This document shows, one piece after another, positions 37,336-49,366 of a stretch of DNA of 64,000 nucleotides. The notes under the pieces are model-generated. The model was not told where the DNA came from, did not search any database, and saw nothing but the letters and a program-made list of their open reading frames with translations. The stretch spans positions 186,001-250,000 of the forward strand of contig WIXG01000075.1 in NCBI GenBank assembly GCA_009869945.1, written 5' to 3'. How positions within the stretch are numbered: the first letter of the stretch is position 1; each line of letters opens with the position of its first letter. The position numbers were made by a program, and so were the translations under genes. This stretch comes from Mesaphorura yosii (lineage: Eukaryota; Arthropoda; Collembola; Poduromorpha; Tullbergiidae).

Positions 37336-38245
37336 CTATCCAATTCCAATTCTTCTGGTTTCAACCGTTGTACCAAGTCTCAGATTAACGATGTACACCA
37401 AATCCTAACCATTTCCATCTCCATACTCGTGTCATGCCATAATGTATTGTATCATTTGTTAGTTTTATGTTAGTTTTAGATTAAAATCACACTACAGCAC
37501 TACATCGTTTGTAACTAATAAAAACGTCCGACTTGCATCTGGCATAATTTATGTCTGACTCCTAATGAACATCTTTTACAGCCACACTACACAAATAACT
37601 TCAGCACATTAAATCTCTTTTTGCAATAACTTATTCGCACAGAAAAGAGAAGCAAGCAACAGGAAGTAGGATGAGAGGTTCGCACTTGTGCCAAAAACAT
37701 TAACCTCGCATCGTGATACTAATGGGATGGGATTTTTACCACCAATTACATTTTTACGGCATATTACGCATATTTATAGAGTTCCATTCCAAAAGCCGTG
37801 TCTGCAATAAGAAGTGAGAATTTGTTCAGATTCCAGGATACACGGAATCACGGAATCGAATGTGAGTATTGAAATGTTTAGACAAGGCTAGAATTTGACT
37901 TCAGACAGACATGGATTTGGAAAAATAAACAAATGAGCAATATTTTTCTGTTTTTCTATCGAAAACGATTCTCGTATCGTGTATCACCCTCTGTAGACGC
38001 AACGACGCAAGGTGGGTTTTGAAAATCTGAATCACGGAAAATTTTAGAAGTAAATGCCAAGTCAGTGTGTTGGGAATCCGTCCAAGTAGTGCGAATGGTT
38101 CGATTACTCAAATCGATCAATCAAGATTAGAACGTCAGGAAAACTCGGAGTTGTTCTTCAAAATCCACGTAGCAGTGGTTTCAGATTAGTAACCACAGCT
38201 GTTAATCGTGTTATACGTAAAAATTGAGTATCGATTAAGAAAAAT
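37336..38245. other. Hexosaminidase 3' UTR and intergenic DNA
   Basis: An AATAAA polyadenylation signal lies at 37517-37522, about 180 bases after the stop. No gene is visible in the rest before the F-box-like gene start. Confidence 0.5.
37517..37522 (+). terminator. Polyadenylation signal AATAAA
   Basis: Canonical hexamer downstream of the hexosaminidase stop codon. Confidence 0.55.
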
Positions 38246-40649
38246 ATGACTAGCAAAAGAAAACCTTTCTCCAGAAGACTCTCGTCCTTCTTCTCTAGTG
38301 GAAGTCAAAGCCTGGATGAAGATTCGACGAAGAAGTCTCAGAATCAGGTAAGAAGCCAATCAGTTGCTTCTCAATTCAGGATGCCCACACCATCCTTTTT
38401 GTTAATTAATGTGTCGCCAATCGCCTAATTTCCAACAGAGCGTGACCGAGCTCGAACGCAAAGTCGAAGAGTTGACCTCAAAATGCGTGACTTTAGAAAC
38501 GAAGCTCAAGAAGGAGCAAAGCAAATGCTCGGAATGGAAGAAGCAAATGGTGCAACTTGTCCTGCAGGTACTTTCCTTATCAGTTACAATTAAAAAAGCC
38601 AATTAAACTTTTTGTCGCTTTCCTACTTCTTAGAAACATGAATCCAGTGGCCTGATAAATACGAGGAAGTCTACGAACAGTCTGCTTAGCCATCGAAAGT
38701 ACGTGTCGCACGATAATCTCCTGGAGCCAGTTCCTTCCACATCGAACTTTTACATGGATAACAATCACCCACTTCAAAACGAGAAAATTGCTCGCCGCCT
38801 GCTGCAGTACCCGAAAAAGGAAGATCTCTACCGTGCGCGTTTGGTCTGCACTACCTGGAATGGGCTCGGAAAACGGGAGATTGCACGACGCGTTGATGCG
38901 CACATCCATCTTGACAATGTCAACAACCTGCGCAAATTCCAGCAAGTTCAGCACCTTCGTGCCGATGGCGATGCATTCTACCAAAATTTCTATTTTCATT
39001 ACATGCCACAGGCGCATACCCAAAATTTTGGCGGTGGCGGTGACCATCGAAGAAGTTCGGTCCTCCCACTTGAAATTTGTCCAAGCGAGAATCGTACGGA
39101 ATTCAAGAAGACGATGCAAATCATCGGAGATTACGCCAAGAAGTTGACGCTGGCGTACACCGACAGCGAAATACTGGAGACAGTGCTAGACTCTTGTCAG
39201 GAACTTGAAACGCTGAATTTAACCGTGGGAATTCCGCTTCTGAACTCGTGTCATAGTCTCAAAAATGTGAAGCCACTTCGAGCGTTGAAAGTGCTGTCCT
39301 TCACGTTACACTCGACACGAGATCATCGACTCACGGACAAGCACGAAGAGAATTTTCTTAACGTTTTCAAGCTGCTGCTGAGCTTGTCTCAGGCGACGTT
39401 GTCCAAACTCACCGTAACTATTGTCGGCTCCTTCGCAGAAGAAGGAAGCCATTTTGGAAATACTCTGGCTCAATGTTTACTCAAAATGAAGCCTGCACGG
39501 CTCAACGAGTTGCATATCAATTCGTTCCCCATCGAAAAGAAGCTTATCGCCGAAATCTTCAATGCACGCTTCGAACTCAAGGCGCTGGGCGTCGGACTCG
39601 TGGATTGGAAATCAGCCTATGAAATTCTTCCTCTGCTTTACCGAACAAAGCCAACTGCGTCCAAATTGCAAAGACTTTCCGTCCACGTTCATTGCAGATG
39701 CGACACCACAAGCGAATGGCTAAATAGCGGGCTTGATGACCTCGTCACAAACGGATTTAGTTACATGAAGTTGCTGACGACATTCGATGTGATTCCGTCG
39801 AAGCTCCTGGTCGAGGGAAAGTACCGATTCGAGCGTCTGCACCCGACCCAATCGCATTACTTAGTAAATCCGATTGTTGGAGTGCCCGTGCTCAAATCAA
39901 TTGAGATTGAGCCTCATCACGTGTTTAAAGACATAAAAGTTGATGGATCACCGTCGTCCACACCGGAAGTCCAGCACAAAGTGAACCGATTCAGATTCGT
40001 ACACACTTTGGTTCTGAAGCGTGAACCTGCGACGTGTGACATGCTGAGGAAATGTGGCAGACTCCTGTCCATCTCATTAACGAAGCTAGAATTCGTTCCG
40101 CACGACTCCAGCGCGCTAGTCGCCGTCTGGAATGGACTCCCGAATCTGGAAGAACTGAAAATTCATCCCACGGACGCGATTCCGGATTTAGAGTCTGTGA
40201 TTATCGGAATGAGTGCGTCGGATTGCAAGAAACTTCGCGAGGATCCAACCGTCGCAATTTTAATCGGGATGACCGAAGGAAAGACGCTGAAGCATCTGCA
40301 GAACCTGCCTTCCATTAGATTATTGAGAAGTAAGAAATATTACGCTCCCCATACAAAAAGGTGGACTCCATTTATCTGTTTGCGCAGAGCTCCGAAGTCT
40401 CGATGTTGGCAACGAGAAGTATTTAACTGATTTGAGTGTGCTCCTGGCTTTTGTCAAGATGAAGACGCTTACGGCTTTGAGATTTAGATACAAAGTAAGT
40501 TACTATTACTGGCTTGGCTGCTGAATTCATTCAATTTTAGTGCGTGCTGCATTATTTTCTTCACTCGCATTTGCTTTCAGGGCAGTTCTTCAAGTATCCG
40601 TCTTCTGCGGTCAGAAATGCCAGGAATTTACGTGGACACTTGGAAATAA
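38246..40649 (+). CDS. F-box-like protein with coiled coil and LRR-like region
   Basis: Exons 38246-38347, 38439-38567, 38634-40329, 40388-40494 and 40581-40649 give about 700 aa, all phases consistent. A basic Ser-rich start (RKPFSRRLSSFFSSGSQS) is followed by a heptad-type coiled coil in exon 2 (ELERKVEELTSKCVTLETKL). Exon 3 opens with an F-box-like segment: IARRLLQYPKKEDLYRARLV then CTTWNG. The remainder has irregular leucine-rich stretches (LETLNLTV, LRALKVLSF, LTALRFRY) consistent with a degenerate LRR solenoid. By family it would be a substrate-recognition subunit of an SCF ubiquitin ligase. The combination of coiled coil and F-box is not one I can name. Its 3' end converges with mRpL30, about 110 bases stop to stop. 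Confidence 0.7.
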
Positions 40650-40708
40650 GTGAAAGAAGGCAATGCAAACGGCAGGATAATGGCCTAAATTGTTTGTTCA
40701 ATTATTGG

Positions 40709-40714
40709 TTTATT
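40709..40714 (-). terminator. Polyadenylation signal for mRpL30 (minus strand)
   Basis: Plus-strand TTTATT, AATAAA on the minus strand, 44 bases past the mRpL30 stop. Confidence 0.5.
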
Positions 40715-40757
40715 AAAATTATTCCCTTCCACAAATAATACATAAATCTAACTGGAA

Positions 40758-42373
40758 CTAGAAATTGACATCCCATCTGTCGAACCATCTTCTATGAAGT
40801 CTTTCTTTAACAGTGGTGCGGGCCAGCTCTTTCTGTCTAGCAGTTTCAAAAGTCTTGGTTTCTTCCTCCAAATTTTTTGCTCTGGCGTGTCCAATCTCTG
40901 AGTACGCTTCGTATTCACCGTTTTCCTTTAGAAATCCACTGTGAGCGTCTTTTGGGAGGCCATTTGGAAAAGTGATTGGAGTGATTTCAACCAAGTGCTT
41001 GACTCTATACAACTTCAAGCAGATGTCTGGTGTATTCTTCAAAATGACCACTTTCGATAATTGCTATAACAGTGACATGCTATGATTATTTTAAAATTGA
41101 AACATTTGATAAGCGCATAGCAGTGCGCACGGAACGCCGCCAATGTTACCTTATCTGCTAAGCCTAGTTGGTACATGGTCTTCTTGTCCCAATGTGGCTT
41201 TCCTGCGAGTGCATACAGACGTTTCACCCTGAATAGTTTGGCGGGTTGGTACGGAGGATCCACTTCACCAGGTCTAAATTGATAGAGTAATAGCACTTAG
41301 TAATTAATTCCCCTCAAAATGAAGTCCCGCACACGGACAATCATCGGCTCAAGCAATGAATACTCAATCCAAGATGGAGATGATCGGAATGTCCATAACA
41401 ATGTACCAAACAAGCAGGAAACATATAACACTGGTCGATCTCAATCCTACTTATGTGAACTGGTTAATCTAATTACAGAACAGTCTGCTCGTGTTATCGC
41501 TTGGTGAGTATTATTTCATTTGAGCTGCATTCCTTAGATAGCCGACAAAATGGGACGAAAGAAGGTTAAAAGTTTACTGATTACAGGGGTGACAACCTCA
41601 ACCACTGTCGGGGTGCAGGATCCACTCGTTTTCCTACTAGGGCGTGCGCAGCAAGTCAGACACTTCCAACAGGGTCATCGAAAGAAGAAAATCAACACTT
41701 ATGCACGAGTGGGGCTGCTTACGAACGAATCAATAGTTCGGTCGGTTTTCGAGAGTCCGAGAGACGTAGCACAAAAAGTTCAACGATAATATTCTGGTTC
41801 GAGAATATACTTCAGGAATTTACAGCAAGAGAAGCCTCTAGTCTTGCCCAACTTCTCCACTATTTCTACATATTCTACAAACTGGTCTTTACCCTGCTCT
41901 GTATCTGGGGGTTAATCCTGCTGCTAAATGTGTTTCTAGTGATAATTTACGAAAGATGTTCCGAAATTCCTATATGTTTGCCCTACTATACCGACCTGTT
42001 TATCAGAAGCGTAGCAAATGATTCGACAAATCACGGATATGTATTTATGTAGCATTGTAAGAAAACGTTAGCCCAAAATTGGTAGTAAAGTAAACAGTTG
42101 ATGTTAATCTCACCTTGGAAAGTATGTGAACCCGAAGTAAGGGACTCCACCGGGTTGTCTTTTAGCAAATTTATTGCCAATTCTTGTTATCTTCGTTCGA
42201 ACTCGACCGAGAGAGTTCGTGAGGTTGAGTGAACCGAGATCCTCGTTGAGAAAGGGAGTCGCAGTGGGTGATAACATTGGTAGGAAGCCGTTCCAAGTAC
42301 GCCTACATCGATAATAAGATCTGCTCGCAATTAAACTAGCTGGTCGGCTTATTGCTCTTCTGAATAACTCCAT
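40758..42373 (-). CDS. mRpL30: Mitochondrial large ribosomal subunit protein L30 (uL30m)
   Basis: Minus-strand exons 42373-42114, 41273-41150 and 41063-40758 give about 229 aa. The N-terminus is Arg-rich and lacks acidic residues (MELFRRAISRPASLIASRSY), as expected for a mitochondrial targeting presequence. The L30 core follows: FRVKRLYALAGKPHWDKKTM, GLADK, LSKVVILKNTPDICLKLYRV and VEITPITFPNGLP. The protein is a structural component of the mitoribosome large subunit in the matrix. An in-frame Met ten codons upstream (42403) is an alternative start. The first intron, 840 bases, is far longer than most others in this window and holds a complete gene on the opposite strand. Confidence 0.88.
41319..42052 (+). 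CDS. Unrecognised single-span protein gene nested in the mRpL30 intron
   Basis: Exons 41319-41503 and 41587-42052 join in phase (TG + G) across an 83-base intron with GTGAGT donor and TTACAG acceptor, giving about 216 aa. The second exon is open for about 154 codons before its TAG. It encodes a polar, Ser/Thr-rich region, an amphipathic stretch (FENILQEFTAREASSLAQLL) and one strong membrane segment (LVFTLLCIWGLILLLNVFLV), then a short tail with YERCSEIPICLPYYTD. No family is recognised. The gene lies wholly inside the first intron of mRpL30 on the opposite strand, which explains that intron's unusual length. The open frame, correct splice phase and membrane span make chance unlikely but do not exclude it. 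Confidence 0.55.
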
Positions 42374-42978
42374 TTTTGGCAATGAACAAAGCGGGCACAG
42401 CACAGTGAATCTAACTTGTTGCTAAAGGAGTCGGCCAGTTGGCGCAACGTCGATCACGATCGGTGTTGATCACGCCTCCTCGGGGCTCCTTTCGGCTTGG
42501 CGGAACAGCGGAGCCTGTAGCAGTCACTTGCTTTAGTTTAAATTTTTAAAGCTTATGTCATGAGTAATCGCAGAGGGAAACTTACCTTAAATCCACGCAC
42601 CCATATACTCAGTTCCAATTTCCTCAAGAATGATCCTCTATTCACAGCAATTAATTAATTGTCAAGTTCAAAGGTAAATTACACAGATTCGGCACAACAA
42701 CCATTTCAAATTGAAGCAACACCGACAGATCATGTGAGTCTCAACCAGCACGTGTCCACTTTCGCACATTCCTGTAACCAAATTCAGTATCTCTATTTTT
42801 AGAAAGTCGTCGACAGCGCAGCGTATTGAAGCAGAAAATCTGGTGCGCCGTGATTCGTTTTTATAAAAAGAGTAATTAATTTGTACGTTTTGTATTAAAA
42901 TCGGTGATAGTAGCACAGTGCCCGGTTCTTCATCGCACTTAATTTTGCGACTGTTGATAGTTATTTTATACGGATGAA
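42374..42978. other. Divergent promoter region between mRpL30 and ABCF1
   Basis: About 600 bases separate the two divergent housekeeping-type genes. It holds their 5' UTRs and probably a bidirectional promoter. No coding sequence is supported. I see no TATA box at either end. Confidence 0.45.
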
Positions 42979-45900
42979 ATGGAAAAGGGCAAAGGCAAGA
43001 ACAAGAAGGGTGGAAAGAAGAGCAAGAAGGAAGACAGTGACGATGAGTTCCAGCCTGTTGTTGAAGTGGCAGAGAAACCCGAGGAGTATTCGTCCGAAAT
43101 CCTGGATAAAGCAAGTAAGAAGGCAGCCTTGAAAGCAGCTAAAGCTGGCAAGAAGCAAGATGACGATGATGCCGGGTCAGTTCAGTCGGGGAATGTGCCA
43201 GAAACGACACCAGAAGATAAGCCCGCTGAGAAGGGCGACAAAAAGCAAGCCCCTAAGAAAGGAAAGAAGGGAGGCAAGAAAGGAGGTGGCGACAGTGACG
43301 ATGAGGATGTGGCTTCAGTCGGGACGTCTGTCACAGCTGACAAAGACGATAGTAAAGGTGGTAAGAAGACGACCGCCAAGAAAGGAAAGGGTAAAGGCGG
43401 AAAGAAAACTGGTGGAGGTGGCGATAGCGATGATGACGAAGCCAAATCTGTAGGAACAGTGGACAAGGAAGATGATAAGAAGAAACCCACGAAAAAGGAT
43501 AGGCGGAAAAAAGGAAAGCAGAACGACGATTTTGATGATGAAGATGAGGCGTCAGAAAATGAAAAAGTCGAGCCAGTTAGCAAGAATGTTAAAAAGCAGG
43601 CAAAGAAGGGCAAGAAGAGTAAGATCGCTGATTTCAGTGACGATGAAGATGAGAAAGCGCCAACCATTCAGCCCGTGTCGGATGATGAAGATGAGCCGGT
43701 AGTACGACAGCCCATGTCCAAGAAAGGAAAAAAGAAGAAGGGCCCTGCGAACAGATTCGATCATTTTGAAGATGACGACGAAGATGATAATGAAATTCTG
43801 AAGCCCGTGTCCGATGAAGACGACGAGCCCGTGATACCTGCTGGCAGGCCACAAGCTAAGGGAAAACAAGGATTTGCGTTCCTTCAAGAAGATAACGATG
43901 ACGATGATGATGAAGAGGCTGAAGCGGTGGCCGAGGAAGAAAAGCCACAGATAGCAAAAGAACCCGAAAAAAAAGAGAAGATCAAGTCCAAGCCAAAGGA
44001 GGTGGAGGAAGAGACTAACTTGGTGGCCGCACAAATTGAGCAACTGACCCTTGACCAGGACCAAAGTAAGCCTTCCGAGGTCCAAAAGCCAGCGGAAGAG
44101 GCTCCTTCGAAACCTGCTGATAAGCCGAAACCGACAGGTGGTACAAATGTCAAACAATCCAAGCGGAAAGGGGAGAAGAAAATTAAGGAACCAAAAGGTA
44201 TTGCCATTAATCGGGGATTAATTGTGACCTGTGGCACTTGTGACATGGCCCCTTCAAAACTTTTTTGCTAATTTTTTTGTTCTTTGTATCAACTTTAGCG
44301 GATGAACCGGCTCCTGCCCCTGTCCAGGAAGTTCATGACGAAGAGCCGATGTATGAAGATGCCGGTGACAAAGAGGAAGAGCAAACTGCCGATAAGAAAG
44401 TGTCACACAAGGAGAAGAAGAAACTGAAAAAAGAGGTAAGGATTATCTGTTCTTGTGGATAGTCTTGTGTAAAAGAAGCGAGTAGAAATTCCTAATTGTT
44501 ATTTTCGTTTGTAGCAAGAATACCAAAAACAAATGGAAATGATGCTGAAGAAAGGAGGCGCCGGACATTCGGAGCTGGATGCCAATTTTACGGTTTCACA
44601 GGTTGAAAAGCAGGTGGATGATGCCGCAGTTGACATAAAAATTGAGAGATTTAGCATTGCTGCAAAGGGGAAGGATTTGTTTGTCAATGCGGATTTACTG
44701 ATAGCTGCAGGACGACATTACGGCCTTGTCGGACCCAACGGGCATGCAAAAACTGATCTAATCATTATTGGAATTGGCCGATAACTAGAGAATAATTCTA
44801 TTCATTACCTTATAGACATGGCAAGACCACCCTACTTCGGCATTTGGCATCAGGAGCCCTGAAAGTTCCTGGTTCGATTGATATTCTCTACTGTGAGCAA
44901 GAGGTTGTACCTGAAGAGATTACACCGGTCGAAGTCGTCCTGAATGCCGACGTGAAAAGAACAGCACTTTTGAAGGAGGTCAAAGAATTGGAGAATATAT
45001 CAAATTCTGGAAAGAGTACGAAAGCGCAAGATGAGAGACTGAAAGAAGTTTATGAAGAGCTGAGAATAATCAAGGCAGATGCAGCCGAACCTAAAGCAAG
45101 AAGAATTCTTTCCGGTCTGGGATTTACGAAAGAAATGTTGGGCAAACCTACGAAGAGCTTGTCTGGTGGTTGGAGGATGAGAGTTTCTTTAGCGCGTGCC
45201 TTATTTGTTGAACCAACGTTGTTACTTCTTGATGAACCTACAAATCATTTAGATCTTAATGCTGTAATTTGGTTAGACAAGTAAGCGCTATCTTTAATTT
45301 ATCTAATTTAAAATGCCACTAGGTTTAATCCGCATTATTGGCATTTTCCTCTTTAGTTACCTCCAAGGCTGGAAGAAGACTTTGTTAATCGTGTCTCACG
45401 ACCAAGGATTCTTGGACAACGTTTGCACGGACGTCATCCATCTTGACCAATTCAAATTATACTATTATCGTGGTAATTATTCACAATTTCGCAAGATGAA
45501 CGTTCAAAAGCGGGTCGAGCAGTTGAAGGAATACGAAAAGCAAGAAAAGAGAATCAGGGAGTTGAAGAAGGCTGGAAAGTCCGGGAAGCAAGCTGAGACT
45601 AAGCAGAAAACTTTAATGCAACAAAAGAAGCACAAGAAGGGTGGACGAGCAGATGAGGATGATGAAGAGACTTCCGTTGCAACAACTAATTTGTTGGCAA
45701 AGCCAAAAGAATACCTTGTCAAATTCAGCTTTCCTGAACCACCACCACTCCAACCTCCAGTTTTGGGACTACATAACGTATCATTCAAGTATCCAACAGC
45801 CAAGAGTTTCATTTTCGAAAATTTAGAATTTGGTATCGACATGGAGTCTCGTATAGCCATAGTTGGACCAAATGGAGTGGGCAAGTCCACATTTCTCAAT

Positions 45901-46711
45901 CTTCTGACTGGAGTACTAGAACCTACGAAGGGAGAATTCCGGAAAAACCACAGATTGGTAAGCAGAGCTCAATTTATCCTCATTAATTCATCCGTCACTA
46001 ATTTTTTAATTTTATGTTAATTCGACTTGTGCAGAGAATAGGAAAATTCGACCAACATTCAGGAGAACATTTAACTGCAGAAGAAACGCCAACCGAATAT
46101 TTGATAAGATTATTTAATCTTCCTTATGAAAAGGTTCGGAGGCTTTCATAATCATGTTCTAACGTATTTGAATTTAAGTCTGCTATGGTCTAAATTGCAA
46201 ATGTGTTTTAATTTCAGGCCAGGAAGGAGCTCGGTTCATTCGGTCTTCCTGGTTATGCCCACACGATAAAAATGAAGGATTTGTCTGGTGGACAAAAAGC
46301 ACGTGTAGCAATGGCAGAATTGAAGTTGAATGCTCCCGATGTTCTAATTCTTGTAAGTACACCGTTAAAAGATGATTAACAGTGAAGCATGTTGTAATAT
46401 CAATCGACACTACGCTTTTGCAGGATGAACCTACAAATAACCTCGACATGGAATCGATCGAAGCTCTACAGGAAGCGATACAAGAATTTAAGGGCGGTGT
46501 GGTAATTGTATCACACGACGAGCGACTGATACGAGAAACAGAGTGTCAGTTGTGGGTTGTGGAGGATAAGCAAATATCTGAGATTGATGGAGATTTCGAT
46601 GATTATCGTACTGAGCTACTGGAATCGCTGGGTGAACAAATTAATGTTAACCCAAGTGCGGCTGCAAATTTGGCCATCGGTGAATCCACTGGCACGGCCG
46701 GGAAAAAGTAG
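42979..46711 (+). CDS. Abcf1: ABC transporter-family F member 1 (ABC50)
   Basis: Eight exons: 42979-44197, 44299-44435, 44515-44741, 44816-45280, 45357-45957, 46035-46133, 46218-46352, 46424-46711; about 1056 aa. Roughly 500 N-terminal residues are Lys/Glu/Asp-rich low complexity ([20 protein letters not shown]) with repeated acidic Ser-Asp-Asp-Glu sites typical of CK2 targets. Two ABC domains follow without membrane spans. NBD1 has [31 protein letters not shown] and [17 protein letters not shown]2 has [30 protein letters not shown] and [15 protein letters not shown]1 binds eIF2 and ribosomes and promotes translation initiation. The intron at 44742-44815 splits NBD1 Walker A and needs a GC donor to keep the motif whole. 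Both ATP sites look intact. Confidence 0.95.
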
Positions 46712-46794
46712 ATAGCTCGATAATTATTTTTATGAGGAAGCTTTCTTACGTAAATTCAAATTTTCTGCTGCATGCAACACAGATTTATGTCTTT

Positions 46795-46800
46795 AATAAA
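46795..46800 (+). terminator. Polyadenylation signal for ABCF1
   Basis: AATAAA 84 bases past the ABCF1 stop, close to the convergent gene's own signal at 46812-46817. Confidence 0.6.
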
Positions 46801-46811
46801 AATTATTAGAA

Positions 46812-46817
46812 TTTATT
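46812..46817 (-). terminator. Polyadenylation signal (minus strand)
   Basis: Plus-strand TTTATT, AATAAA on the minus strand, about 30 bases past the stop of the small secreted protein gene. The two convergent transcripts therefore end within about 20 bases of each other. Confidence 0.55.
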
Positions 46818-46848
46818 GCATTTAGTGTTTAAATTATTACACTGGATA

Positions 46849-47373
46849 TCATCCTACAAAGCTAACCGTACGAGACCTCCCACATTTTCTGAAAAGCTTG
46901 TTGTACGTGTGGCCGGCCGGACACCTTCGAAATGCGGGTGGAGTCAGTGCAAAACTGGCGTTTCCGTCTCCATAGTTAGTCGATGATTTCTCTTCAGGCA
47001 CCGGTTTGGTCTGCTGCGGGATGGAGTTACTTTGGGAAGGCCTGCTTCGGTTTGGACCTTGATTGGGATCAGTCGACCACGTGCTTGGACGTCTCAACGG
47101 TCTCTCCGCGGTCTGGAACAGATCCTCCCACCCAAAGTCAGCGCCTCCCGTAGCTGGAGGCTTCAGTAAGACTCGTCTGCCTTGTGCTGGCGCGCCCCCA
47201 AAACCAAAGCCGTCCACACCTGAAAATTGATACTGGGTCGGTGTGTTCCAAAAAGCAGGAAAGTGGGAACGCAACCACTGACCATACGCTACTGAATTGC
47301 TGAAGGACAATAGTAAAATTAAGCCGAGAACGATGGATGCTGGCAGCCGGAGCTCTGAAGAGTTGATCTGCAT
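46849..47373 (-). CDS. Small secreted protein with C-terminal two-cysteine motif
   Basis: Single open frame of about 174 aa from the Met at 47373. The frame stays open 30 codons further up, but this Met leads directly into a signal peptide (LPASIVLGLILLLSFSNSVA). The mature part is Pro/Ser/Gln-rich and basic, with WLRSHFPAFW near the start and GVDGFGFGG in the middle. It ends in RRCPAGHTYNKLFRKCGRS, a C-P-x-G-x-x-(x)n-C pattern seen at the ends of many small insect secreted proteins. No known domain is otherwise visible. An AG at the FSG junction could be an acceptor, but the frame is open across it. Convergent with ABCF1. Confidence 0.6.
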   Translation of the reverse strand: MQINSSELRLPASIVLGLILLLSFSNSVAYGQWLRSHFPAFWNTPTQYQFSGVDGFGFGGAPAQGRRVLLKPPATGGADFGWEDLFQTAERPLRRPSTWSTDPNQGPNRSRPSQSNSIPQQTKPVPEEKSSTNYGDGNASFALTPPAFRRCPAGHTYNKLFRKCGRSRTVSFVG

Positions 47374-49207
47374 CGCGACTGCACGGATTTCGCAAAAATC
47401 GACACGATGGACCGAAATGAACAGTAATTCAGTGTCAACTGGATATAAGACGAATGAAATCACGCGTTGCTCATTGCCGTTGTTTTGTGGTCACACGTGG
47501 AATCGACCCGACCGCGACCACCGTCATCTTGGTTTCCAGTGTTTGGTTTTCTCACCTTCCGTGCGAATTTTCCTCATTCTTGTGGAGTGGAGTCTCCTTC
47601 TATGTAGTAACTAAGCAAATCAAATGAAGCTGTGAAGAAGTGCAACGGCATAACACGACAAGAATGTCCAGGCGCCAATTTTGGAAGATTTAGCCCGACT
47701 CGAGTCATTTGACATTTAACGAAGAGAAACTCAAATGTTCGTCAGTTCGCACATCATTAAGCTCTTGGTCCAACAACAACTTCGCCATCATTACTGCCTA
47801 CGCAGTTTCCCAATACTCCTGCATTAAGTCATCTTCCAACGCGCCGTCGCAGCCCACAATTAGGATTTCATTTTTCGTAGAATTAGAACTAAATCTCACA
47901 TCGCCTGCCTGTCTTTCCATAAACTCATTACGAAAATGATGACAAAATGATCGCGTACCTGCTTTTACTGTTGTACTCATTCATTTGGCGCTGGCGTGGA
48001 CAAAGAATAGCGAGCAAATTACCTTAATTAGAGCAAAGCTAGCAATTGTGAAATCATCTTCTATTCACATCCATCCATCATTAATCCTGCTTCCTCTCGC
48101 TGTACTGCTATCTGAATCTCGAGTTCGCGTGAAACGTGAAACAAGAATCCATGCAAGTGCAATTTAGCAATTTTCATTTGCTCTGCTCCGGTTACGATAA
48201 TTATTACTGTTGAATTCGTGGTGCAGTGTGGAGAAAGTCGAAGCTAGAAATAAAGGTGTAATTACGACTGAGCTGATGTTAAAGCAAAATATGAGAGATT
48301 GAATTCTCGATCTGACGCTTCTCTCTAGTGCGAGCGATTCACTGCAAGCCGACGATGGCGGCCATGCTCACGTACGTCGTACTGGCGATGGCGAAAACAT
48401 CTGTCATTTCGTTCTGACGCACTTTCATCACACCAGAACAGTTCCAGAAAGCTAGAAATTGGTCTCCATCCCATTTTATGTCCTATATTTTATTGTGTCT
48501 TTTATGATGATGGAATTTTCTCTTCGGTAGACCTGTTTTCTTCACGCTTCACTGATTATGAAGCAAATAACGCTGCACAGCCTCGCGTCGGCATGATCCA
48601 TACAACAAATTGTGAAGGACAGTGCATCGTCATGACTTTCTGCTGTCATTTATTGTTCCATCTTCCAGGCACGGAATTCTGGTCGTCCTGCTGGCTGGTG
48701 CCTCAACGGTGCTTTTAGGCTTTGGCATTAGTTCGCATGAATGATTTCCACACCGCACCTCTGTTCGTTTCCATACAATTCCGACGACCACTCCGACATG
48801 ATGATGAATTCGCCATGTCAGGCTCAGGATCGCTAATGTGTTGCGGTGTCACAGCGTCCAGTCCCAGTCCCACAACCAACGGCTGGCTTATTAGAACCAC
48901 GAAGATAGATGCACATTAAAGTCAAAGAGAACGTGGACTCGTGGACAGCAGCTCCCATTCCGACCATTTCCATTCCAATGTCCATGTGGAAATGACAAAT
49001 TACTCGCGCGTGCATCTGCTCTGCATTCGGACACTGCTCGGAGACGCGGTTTCGGACCAGGGACTGATGTAAGTTCACATCTGGCGGTCAGAAAGAAAGA
49101 TATGGCTGACGTTGATCTTCGATGGTCATTAGTCAATTACATAGGGCAAGGCAAACAGTAACAGCATGATGGTACCGAGTACAGTGTAAAGCGAGATTAG
49201 AACTTAC

Positions 49208-49366
49208 GTTCGGGCCAACGAAAAGGAACATGCTTTCACACATTTTTGTGACGGTTCTAGAACGAAAGCCGAATTTCCTTCGAACTGCGTCGTAGTAGTC
49301 GCTGTCGCGTGGTCCGTCTCTTGAGTTCCTTTGCGTTTGCATTTTGCTTTGCCACCTGAATCGCCT
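49208..49366 (-). CDS. Possible isolated coding exon
   Basis: On the minus strand, a pyrimidine-rich acceptor (TTTACTTTCAG) precedes 49366 and a GTAAGT donor follows 49208. The segment is open in the frame starting MQTQRNSRDGPRDSDYYDAV and ending MCESMFLFVGPN. I recognise no family and found no partner exons, so this could be a first coding exon of an unseen gene or chance. Confidence 0.22.

Noticed and set aside
43182-44246. Long minus-strand open frames opposite the ABCF1 N-terminus
   Set aside because: They are the complement of Lys/Glu/Asp-rich codons and yield poly-Ser/Phe/Leu sequence; they are shadows of the real gene.
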